From contig JAZROZ010000030.1 of NCBI GenBank assembly GCA_045648985.1, positions 1 through 16,083 on the forward strand: a stretch of DNA of 16,083 nucleotides. The letters are read 5' to 3'. Made by a program: the position numbers and the translations under genes. Source of the stretch: SIG437 sp045648985 (GTDB taxonomy: Bacteria > Bacillota > Clostridia > UBA1381 > UBA9506). Positions 7,652-13,724 of this stretch are shown in pieces; positions within the stretch are counted from its first letter, which is position 1; each line of letters begins with the position of its first letter. A model generated the notes under the pieces. The model was given only the letters and a program-made list of their open reading frames with translations. It was not told the DNA's origin and made no database searches.

Positions 7652-7670
7652 AGTCATCGGAGGAATTATT

Positions 7671-8129
7671 TTGAACTTTTTTCCAGAATTGTTTGCAAAC
7701 AAAGTTTTAATGACGGCTGTCTGCGGTTGGTTCGTAGCACAGTTTTTAAAGGTCATATTCACTTTAATAAGGAGTAAGCGTCTTGATTTAAGCAGATTTG
7801 TAGGCTCAGGCGGGATGCCTAGTTCACACACATCATTTGTTATCGCACTGACTACTTCTGTCGGCTTTTCAGAGGGCGTAAGTTCTGCTTTGTTTGCAGT
7901 AAGTGCGGTCTTATCATTCGTTGTTATGTACGATGCATCAGGCGTAAGACGAGCAACAGGCACACAGGCAAAGGTTATAAATAAGCTTGTTGATTCATAC
8001 GAAGAATCAGAATCTATTGAGATTTTTGACGGAAAATTAAAAGAGCTCATCGGCCACTCACCTGTCGAGGTTTTTGCAGGAGCCATTTTGGGACTTTTAA
8101 TCGGCATCATGTCATACACTTATTTTTAA
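7671..8129 (+). CDS. yuiD: Divergent PAP2 family membrane protein (YuiD/DUF212)
   Basis: A 152-residue integral membrane protein of the divergent PAP2 / acid phosphatase-haloperoxidase-related family. The signature GSGGMPSSHTSFV (residues 46-58) corresponds to the PAP2 SxxxH phosphatase motif, and MYDASGVRRATGTQAKVIN (86-104) is the second conserved block. Hydrophobic segments lie at about 13-32, 55-66, 71-88 and 132-150. It starts with TTG, set by CGGAGGA seven bases upstream. Relatives are proposed to act on phosphorylated lipids, and its place after ispA suggests an isoprenoid or lipid diphosphate substrate, but no activity has been settled for this branch. It directly precedes the OLE RNA region. 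Confidence 0.88.
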   Translation: MNFFPELFANKVLMTAVCGWFVAQFLKVIFTLIRSKRLDLSRFVGSGGMPSSHTSFVIALTTSVGFSEGVSSALFAVSAVLSFVVMYDASGVRRATGTQAKVINKLVDSYEESESIEIFDGKLKELIGHSPVEVFAGAILGLLIGIMSYTYF

Positions 8130-8150
8130 ACCAAAAATTAATTTTTTACG

Positions 8151-8185
8151 TTGGTCATTTACTTTTTTAATATTTATGATAAAAT
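8151..8185 (+). promoter_or_regulatory. Putative promoter for the OLE RNA
   Basis: TTGGTC (8151-8156) and TATGAT (8175-8180) are 18 bases apart. An overlapping alternative -10, TAAAAT (8180-8185), has the extended TG element at 8177-8178. Either would start transcription at about 8187-8192, just where the structured RNA begins. The upstream tract, including the palindrome AAAAATTAATTTTT, is very AT-rich. The RNA may also be made by read-through from ispA and the PAP2-like gene. Confidence 0.5.
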
Positions 8186-8189
8186 AAAT

Positions 8190-8852
8190 ATTGGTGGTGC
8201 AGTATCCTAGTCAGATCTGTTCATTCCCAGGACGGGCCTAAAAATCCGTAGAAGGGCACATCGATGAAGTTTCTGGTGCTTGCTTTCGACGCCCAGTCGG
8301 GGGTTGGTGCTGGGAGTTAAGGTTTAGGGGCAACTTGCAATGGCATGCGTGATTTGACCCCTCTACCGTGGAGACCTGCTATTGTGTCTTAATGTGCTTT
8401 GTGATTTGCGGCATTAGCTTGCGGCACAAACGCAAAGAGATACGAAGCAGGATTAAACCTGTTTTGCGGTGCGAAAGCGGTGCTTGCCGCCCAGTGCTGT
8501 GAACAGCGTAGCCTGCCTTGAGTGATTATGAAGGATAGCGGATCAGGCGTTTTGACCTTCGGCCAAAGGTAAAACGTTATCGCCGCGTGAAATCATCGTT
8601 GCAAAAGAGGCTAAGAATGAATTTGACTGTTTGGGAAAACCTCTAGGCTGTTCCAAAACGGAAACACTTTAGGGATTGAAGTGCGGACTTAAGTGGCGAT
8701 TCGGTTCTGATATGGGAAACCTGTCAGGACGCATATTAAATGGAAACTGCTGTTTTGGCGACAATTCAGTTGTGCGTCGGGAAATCCTACCGAACCTAAA
8801 CCGCAAAATTAACCTATCGTTGTTACCACCACCCTTACGGGTTAAATTTTTT
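8190..8852 (+). ncRNA. ole: OLE RNA (ornate, large, extremophilic)
   Basis: About 660 nt with no credible reading frame, visibly less AT-rich than its surroundings and dense in hairpins. The ends pair as GGTGGTG (8193-8199) with CACCACC (8827-8833). Internal stems include CCCAG/CTGGG (8292-8296/8310-8314), AGGGG/CCCCT (8326-8330/8358-8362), TTTGCG/CGCAAA (8405-8410/8431-8436), GCTGT/ACAGC (8496-8500/8503-8507), a long hairpin 8548-8576 (CGTTTT, ACCTT, AAGGT, AAAACG) and AGAGG/CCTCT (8606-8610/8640-8644). Size, position after xseB-ispA, and a DUF21-like membrane protein immediately downstream match the OLE locus described in Bacillus halodurans and anaerobic Firmicutes, where OLE binds OapA and localises to the membrane. 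It is not tmRNA, RNase P RNA or rRNA. Exact ends are estimated from the terminal helix and promoter. The assignment rests on architecture and context; a covariance-model match was not run. Confidence 0.88.
8831..8852 (+). terminator. Weak terminator at the OLE 3' end
   Basis: ACCC-TTAC-GGGT (8831-8842) followed by TAAATTTTTT makes a four-pair hairpin with a U-run. Such a short stem should terminate only partly, allowing read-through into oapA. Its left arm shares bases with the OLE terminal helix (8827-8833), so the two structures cannot both be fully formed. Confidence 0.5.
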
Positions 8853-8880
8853 AAAATTCGAAAGGAATGGTGAGTCAGAC

Positions 8881-9471
8881 TTGTCTGATGACATTACGAA
8901 GCAAAAGAAAACATCCAAAATTAAAATAGGCGGTAATTCCGCATTAAAGACCAGCTATAAATGGGTTGTAACAATTATCATATGGACTTTCGTTATTTCT
9001 GCTTTAATGCAGACAATACAGGCAGGTCTTATGACAAAGGTTAACCTCGTTATAGCTTTTATTATTCTTTTTTCTTTTGTGCTGGTTGGTATCATTTTTG
9101 ATATTGTGGGCGTTGCATCAACTTCTGCATCAGAAGTTCCCTTTCATGCTCTTTCTTCACGAAAGGTACGCGGCGCAAAAGAAGCCGTCCGCTTAATTCG
9201 CAGTGCAGATAAAGTAAGCAACTTCTGTAACGACGTAATCGGTGATATAGCAGGTATCGTATCGGGAAGTGCATCTTCTGCAATCGTTGTTATGCTTGCA
9301 AAAGACGGTGGCGATACTTTCGCCCTAAGTGTAATTTTAGCGGCACTCGTTGCAGCACTGACAGTCGGCGGAAAGGCAATTGGCAAATCATTTGCTATTT
9401 CTAAAAGCAATTCTATCATCTTCACGGTAGGAAAGTTTATCAGTTTTATAAAACCCTACAAAAAACAATAA
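8881..9471 (+). CDS. oapA: OLE-associated membrane protein OapA (DUF21-like)
   Basis: A 196-residue membrane protein with a basic N-terminus (KQKKTSKIK) and four hydrophobic helices at about residues 28-50, 54-80, 118-140 and 147-165. Between helices 2 and 3 lies the conserved segment VASTSASEVPFHALSSRKVRGAKEAVRL followed by SADKVSNFCNDVIGDI. This resembles the DUF21 domain of CorC/CNNM-type magnesium transporters (small residues, an acidic Ser-Glu, then GAK-A). It follows the OLE RNA by about 28 bases, as oapA does in known OLE loci, where the protein binds the RNA and holds it at the membrane. The start is TTG, with GGTGAG six bases upstream (and AAGGA further away); no in-frame ATG is near. 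aroE follows by 19 bases. Arginine- and lysine-rich loops fit RNA contact. Identification is by architecture and context. Confidence 0.87.
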   Translation: MSDDITKQKKTSKIKIGGNSALKTSYKWVVTIIIWTFVISALMQTIQAGLMTKVNLVIAFIILFSFVLVGIIFDIVGVASTSASEVPFHALSSRKVRGAKEAVRLIRSADKVSNFCNDVIGDIAGIVSGSASSAIVVMLAKDGGDTFALSVILAALVAALTVGGKAIGKSFAISKSNSIIFTVGKFISFIKPYKKQ

Positions 9472-9490
9472 AAACTAAGGCGGCGACTTT

Positions 9491-10339
9491 ATGGATACAA
9501 CGGCAGAAACAATGCTTTTAGGTGTGTTTGGATGTCCGATAGGACACACTCTTTCACCAAAGCTACATAGCATTATAGCAAAGCAAACAAATAAAGATAT
9601 CGCATATCTTGCCTTTTTAGCACCGGAGGAAGAATTTGAAGACAAGGTAAAAGCGTTAAAAATACTCGGTGCACGTGGATTTAATATCACAATTCCTCAT
9701 AAAGTCAGGGTTATGGATTATTTAGATGTAATAGATGAAACTGCCGAAATTATAGGGGCTGTCAATACCGCCGTTAACAAAAATGGTATTTGGCACGGAT
9801 ATAATACAGACGGAATTGGTTTTTTAAAATCTCTTAAACTGAATAATGTAACCGTAAGCGGTAAAAATATATTAATGCTCGGTGCAGGTGGCAGCAGTCG
9901 CTCTGTTGCTTTTAATTTAGCAGATGTCGGTGCAAAAACAATTACAATTGTGTCAAGAACTAAAGAAAAAGCTAAAAATATCGGTGATTTAATTGAAAAA
10001 CATACACCGTGTAAATTTTACGATGCTTTATCTGATAATCTTGCATATGACATCATAATTAACACAACACCGCTTGGAATGAAACCGTATGAAAACGAAA
10101 ATCCGTTCACAAATTACGAAGCAGTATCACAAAACACTGTATGCTGCGATTTAATCTATTCCCCTTGGGAAACGCTTTTCTTAAAAGAAGCAAAAAAACG
10201 CGGAGCAAAAATCATTAACGGTCTCCCAATGCTCACTTTTCAGGGCATTTATGCTTATGAGCATTTCTTTGGCAAAAAATATGACGATGCTTTTTTTCAG
10301 AAAATCTATAATATATTTTCACAAGAATTCAGGAAGTGA
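9491..10339 (+). CDS. aroE: Shikimate dehydrogenase (NADP+)
   Basis: AroE reduces 3-dehydroshikimate to shikimate in aromatic amino-acid synthesis. The substrate site is visible: FGCPIGHTLSPKLHS (residues 13-27), FNITIPHK with catalytic Lys71, and YNTDG with Asp107. The dinucleotide-binding loop GAGGSSR is at 131-137, followed by the C-terminal NTTPLGM and FQG motifs. The residue after SPxxH is Ser rather than the common Asn. The length of 282 is normal. The ATG at 9491 follows AAGGCGG at seven bases. It lies 19 bases after oapA, so the two are likely on one transcript. The other shikimate genes are not in the window. The stop overlaps a GTG of the next frame. Confidence 0.95.
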   Translation: MDTTAETMLLGVFGCPIGHTLSPKLHSIIAKQTNKDIAYLAFLAPEEEFEDKVKALKILGARGFNITIPHKVRVMDYLDVIDETAEIIGAVNTAVNKNGIWHGYNTDGIGFLKSLKLNNVTVSGKNILMLGAGGSSRSVAFNLADVGAKTITIVSRTKEKAKNIGDLIEKHTPCKFYDALSDNLAYDIIINTTPLGMKPYENENPFTNYEAVSQNTVCCDLIYSPWETLFLKEAKKRGAKIINGLPMLTFQGIYAYEHFFGKKYDDAFFQKIYNIFSQEFRK

Positions 10340-10344
10340 AGAAA

Positions 10345-11235
10345 ATGATAAAGCTACTACCCTTGACTCTTGATAGCAGGGATATAGTAAAACCTTATTT
10401 TAAAAACATTACAAACTCTATGTATAATTTCACAACTGCACTAATCTGGAATGGCGAGAAATATGCAAAGTACAGTGAAACAGAGGGTTGTCTTTCTATT
10501 TTTTATGAATTCCCGAAAACGCCCGTTTTCGCATCATACCCCATCGGCAGCGGCAACAAAAAGGAAGCCGTCATAGCAGTATGTGAATATCTTAAATCGA
10601 AAGGTGTAACTCCTGTGATGCGTAACCTTTCAGCTGATATGAAAGAAGAGCTTTCCGCACTTTTTCCTGATAAGTTTAATTTTGTACCTGACAGAAACTC
10701 GTTTGACTACGTTTATGAAACAAAAAGACTGATTGACTTGGGCGGAAAGGATTTGCACACCAAACGTAATCACTACAATTACTTCGTAAAAAACAATAAC
10801 TATGAATATGCAGAAATGACGCCCTCAGACGTTCTGTCCTGCAAAGAGCTTTTTGATAAATGGATGGAAAAAAAAGAGCAGACAAAATGGATTTTGTCTT
10901 CCCGCGCGGCAACCTTTATGGCTTTGGATAATTTAAAAGCTCTTGGCTTAACGGGTGGTATGATTAAAATAGATGGAGAAATATGTGCCTTTTCCGTAGG
11001 CGAGAAAGTATCAGATGATATGGCGCTGATTCATTTAGAAGTAGCATCACCCGATGTTCGCGGTGCATTTAATGCTATTAATCGTGAATTCTGTGCTAAT
11101 GCATGGAAAGACTGCACCTATGTAAATCGCGAAGAGGATATGGGCCTATCAGGCTTAAGAAAAGCAAAAGAAGCATATCGTCCTGCTTTTTTACTTGAAA
11201 AATTCCACGCAATTATGAAACACAGTATTTTTTAA
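10345..11235 (+). CDS. DUF2156 family protein (acyltransferase-like fold)
   Basis: A 296-residue protein of the DUF2156 type, related to the GNAT-like catalytic domain of aminoacyl-phosphatidylglycerol synthases (MprF/LysX C-terminal domain) but without membrane helices. Typical parts are the opening LLPLTLDSRDIVKPYF, SIFYEFPKTPVFASYPIGSG, a central TKRNHYNYFVK where the ligand groove lies in relatives, and the final NREEDMGLSGLRKAKEAYRPAFLLEK, the best-conserved family block. A GTG at 10336 overlaps the aroE stop, but AGGAAG spaces better to the ATG at 10345. It is ten bases ahead of a GNAT gene. Substrate unknown; an aminoacyl- or acyl-transfer role is only suggested by the fold. Confidence 0.8.
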   Translation: MIKLLPLTLDSRDIVKPYFKNITNSMYNFTTALIWNGEKYAKYSETEGCLSIFYEFPKTPVFASYPIGSGNKKEAVIAVCEYLKSKGVTPVMRNLSADMKEELSALFPDKFNFVPDRNSFDYVYETKRLIDLGGKDLHTKRNHYNYFVKNNNYEYAEMTPSDVLSCKELFDKWMEKKEQTKWILSSRAATFMALDNLKALGLTGGMIKIDGEICAFSVGEKVSDDMALIHLEVASPDVRGAFNAINREFCANAWKDCTYVNREEDMGLSGLRKAKEAYRPAFLLEKFHAIMKHSIF

Positions 11236-11244
11236 GAGGTATTT

Positions 11245-12381
11245 ATGCACAAAATTGCAAAACTAACCGATAAAGAGAACATAAAAGAGCTTTGGGCTTA
11301 TGCTTTTAATGAGCAGGAGCCTTTTTTGTCCGGATACTTTGATGGTTTCTGGAAATATGAAAATGCCGTTATGATAGAAAAGGAAAATGAGCTTGTCGGT
11401 GCAGCTCAAATGATTCCATATACTGTTTTTCTGCGTGATAATTTCGTTAAAGCTTCATATATCGTCGGGGTATCTGTCTTTCAAAAGTTCAGGGGACAGA
11501 AATACTCCACTTCACTTATGGCAGGCGGCTTAAAAGAGCAAAAAAAACGTGGCGAGACAATAAGCTTATTAATACCTTTCAATTATGCCTTTTATGAAAA
11601 GCTTGGATATGGACTTTGCTATGATTTAAGCCTGTATGAAACAAAAGCAGAAAATCTCCCCAAAACAAAAGCTATCCACAGTATCAAAAAAATGAGTCGT
11701 AAAGACTTTTTAAAGCTTAATTCAGCTTATGAAACGTTTTGCAAAAACAAGCACGGATATAACATAAGAACAAAAGAGGACTGGGAATATATATTCTTTG
11801 AACATAAATTATACGGCGGCAATATATATGCCGCTACCACAGAAGATAGAATTTCAGGATATATTTCATATATAAAAACAAAAAATGAAATATACGTCCG
11901 TGAATTCATATATAATGACATCGACTCTTTATATAGTCTTCTTTCCTTTATGAAAGAGCATTTTAAGGACGCAAAAAATATTAAAATCAGAACGGCAAAT
12001 GATAACATTTTAACTTCGGTATTAAAAGAATCAAATATCGTACACAAGGTGCTACCTACTGCTATGGCGCGATTAGTAGATATAGAGTCAGTTCTTTTTA
12101 AAGCAGACATTAATGATATAAAAATCAAGGTTTATGATGACTTAATCCCCCAAAACTGCGGCGTTTATGAAAAACAAGGGCAAGCTGTTATAAAAACAGA
12201 TACTAAAGAATTTGATGCAGCTTTAGATATAGGCGCTCTTACGCAGTTAGTTATGGGTTATTTCACGGCATCTGAGCTATACTTTTTAGGAAAAATTGAT
12301 GCTAAAGAAGAAATAATTAAGAAGTTAGATAAAATATTTCCAAAAACAAACAACTATATAAATCACATAATGGAAGCATAA
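11245..12381 (+). CDS. GNAT family acetyltransferase, Eis-like with SCP2-like tail
   Basis: A 378-residue protein with the three-part Eis-like layout. The N-terminal GNAT domain contains the acetyl-CoA-binding VSVFQKFRGQKYSTSLM (about residues 76-92) and NYAFYEKLGYGLCYD. A second degenerate GNAT domain follows (about 150-280). The C-terminal SCP2-like domain ends in the typical DIGALTQLVMGYFTASELYFLGKI. Eis relatives acetylate amines on a range of small molecules or proteins; the substrate here is unknown. The ATG at 11245 follows AAGAGGT closely. It sits between DUF2156 and trmFO, all in the same direction with short gaps. There are no membrane segments; cytoplasmic. Confidence 0.85.
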   Translation: MHKIAKLTDKENIKELWAYAFNEQEPFLSGYFDGFWKYENAVMIEKENELVGAAQMIPYTVFLRDNFVKASYIVGVSVFQKFRGQKYSTSLMAGGLKEQKKRGETISLLIPFNYAFYEKLGYGLCYDLSLYETKAENLPKTKAIHSIKKMSRKDFLKLNSAYETFCKNKHGYNIRTKEDWEYIFFEHKLYGGNIYAATTEDRISGYISYIKTKNEIYVREFIYNDIDSLYSLLSFMKEHFKDAKNIKIRTANDNILTSVLKESNIVHKVLPTAMARLVDIESVLFKADINDIKIKVYDDLIPQNCGVYEKQGQAVIKTDTKEFDAALDIGALTQLVMGYFTASELYFLGKIDAKEEIIKKLDKIFPKTNNYINHIMEA

Positions 12382-12416
12382 ATTAATCGTCTATCCCCAC
12401 AGAAAGAGGTAATATT

Positions 12417-13724
12417 ATGAATGCAATCGTTATAGGCGGAGGGTTAGCGGGCTGCGAAGCCGCTTGGCAGCTTGCCAGAAATAAAATACACACTACTTTA
12501 TATGAAATGAAGCCTGATAAAAAAACTCCTGCACATAAATCAGACTATTTTGCAGAGCTTGTTTGCTCTAATTCTCTGCGTGCAGAGGGTACTGCAAATG
12601 GTGCAGGGCTTTTAAAAATGGAAATGGCTTGTCTTTCATCACTTGTTATGGAAGCGGCTAAAGAAACTAAAGTCCCCGCAGGCGGAGCACTCGCCGTTGA
12701 CAGAACAGAATTTGCAAAATACATAACAGAAAAAATCACGTCAAATCCATATATCGCAGTAAAAAATGAAGAAATTACAAAAATTCCCGAAGCTGACTGC
12801 GTTATAGTTGCAACAGGACCGCTTACATCAGATGCACTCTCAGAAGATATCAAGTCATTTTTCGGAAGCGACAGTCTTTCTTTTTACGATGCCGCCGCAC
12901 CGATTATTACACTTGATTCTATCGATATGGACATCGTTTACAGAAAAGCACGATATGACAAAGGAACTGCAGATTACCTTAACTGTCCGATGACAAAAGA
13001 AGAATACCTTGCCTTTTACAATGCTTTAATCACGGCAGAAGCGGCAGAGGTAAAGGATTTCGAAGACGAAAAGGTTTTCGAGGGTTGTATGCCTGTTGAG
13101 GTTATGGCAAAGCGTGGCGAGGATACTTTGCGCTTTGGACCTTTAAAGCCTGTAGGACTTGAGCATCCCGAAACAGGCGAAGAGTTTTATGCCGTTGTTC
13201 AGCTTCGTCAGGACAACAAAGAGGGAACTTTGTATAACCTGGTAGGCTTCCAGACGCACCTTAAATTCGGTGAACAGAAAAGAGTCTTTTCTTTGATTCC
13301 GGGACTAAAAAACGCACACATTGTCCGCTATGGAGTTATGCACAGAAATACATATATCCACTCTCCCTCTCTTTTAAAAAACACATATGAAACGATTAAA
13401 CGTCCCGGTCTTTTCTTCGCAGGACAGATGACAGGTGTTGAGGGGTATGTCGAGTCTGCATCGTCCGGAATTGTTGCAGGAATAAACGCAGCAAGATATA
13501 TTTTGAAAAAAGAGCAGATTGACTTTACAACAAAAACTGCCACAGGCGCTTTATCCAATTATATTTCAACGTTTAGCGGAAAAAACTTTCAGCCGATGAA
13601 TATCAACTTTGGAATAATTGACTCCCTTGATGAGCGCATAAAAAGCAAAAAAGAACGATATGAAAAAATATCAGAACGTGCTATTGATACATTGAAAGGA
13701 ATTATCACAAAATATGAACTTTGA
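12417..13724 (+). CDS. trmFO: Folate-dependent tRNA (uracil-54-C5)-methyltransferase TrmFO
   Basis: TrmFO (formerly Gid) forms m5U54 in tRNA, using methylenetetrahydrofolate as carbon donor and FAD as reductant. The N-terminal FAD motif GGGLAGCEAAWQLA (residues 7-20) is followed by LYEMKP, AELVCSNSLR with Cys50, and later FEGCMPVEVMAKRG with Cys224; these match the two catalytic cysteines known in Bacillus TrmFO (53 and 226). The C-terminal GQMTGVEGYVESASSG and NINFGI blocks complete the family pattern. The length of 435 is normal. The ATG at 12417 has AAAGAGGT seven bases upstream. In Bacillus trmFO lies by topA and codY; here it lies between a GNAT gene and pcrA, and its last 11 bases overlap pcrA. 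Confidence 0.97.
   Translation: MNAIVIGGGLAGCEAAWQLARNKIHTTLYEMKPDKKTPAHKSDYFAELVCSNSLRAEGTANGAGLLKMEMACLSSLVMEAAKETKVPAGGALAVDRTEFAKYITEKITSNPYIAVKNEEITKIPEADCVIVATGPLTSDALSEDIKSFFGSDSLSFYDAAAPIITLDSIDMDIVYRKARYDKGTADYLNCPMTKEEYLAFYNALITAEAAEVKDFEDEKVFEGCMPVEVMAKRGEDTLRFGPLKPVGLEHPETGEEFYAVVQLRQDNKEGTLYNLVGFQTHLKFGEQKRVFSLIPGLKNAHIVRYGVMHRNTYIHSPSLLKNTYETIKRPGLFFAGQMTGVEGYVESASSGIVAGINAARYILKKEQIDFTTKTATGALSNYISTFSGKNFQPMNINFGIIDSLDERIKSKKERYEKISERAIDTLKGIITKYEL

Noticed and set aside
7616..8119. Long open frame on the minus strand opposite the PAP2-like gene
   Set aside because: It is a mirror of a recognised protein-coding gene on the plus strand, has no recognisable domain and no ribosome site.
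8130..8150. Palindrome AAAAATTAATTTTT after the PAP2-like gene as a terminator
   Set aside because: It has no GC pairs and would form a very weak stem; it is better seen as an AT-rich tract upstream of the OLE promoter.
8190..8852. tmRNA, RNase P RNA or group II intron as identity of the large RNA
   Set aside because: There is no tag-peptide frame or tRNA-like T-loop with CCA end, none of the RNase P conserved blocks, and no intron-encoded protein or domain V; the length and the oapA-like gene fit OLE instead.
8676..8873. A 65-codon open frame (start ATG at 8676) inside the structured region
   Set aside because: It lies within the OLE 3' half, has no family resemblance or good ribosome site, and its sequence follows RNA stems rather than a protein-like pattern.
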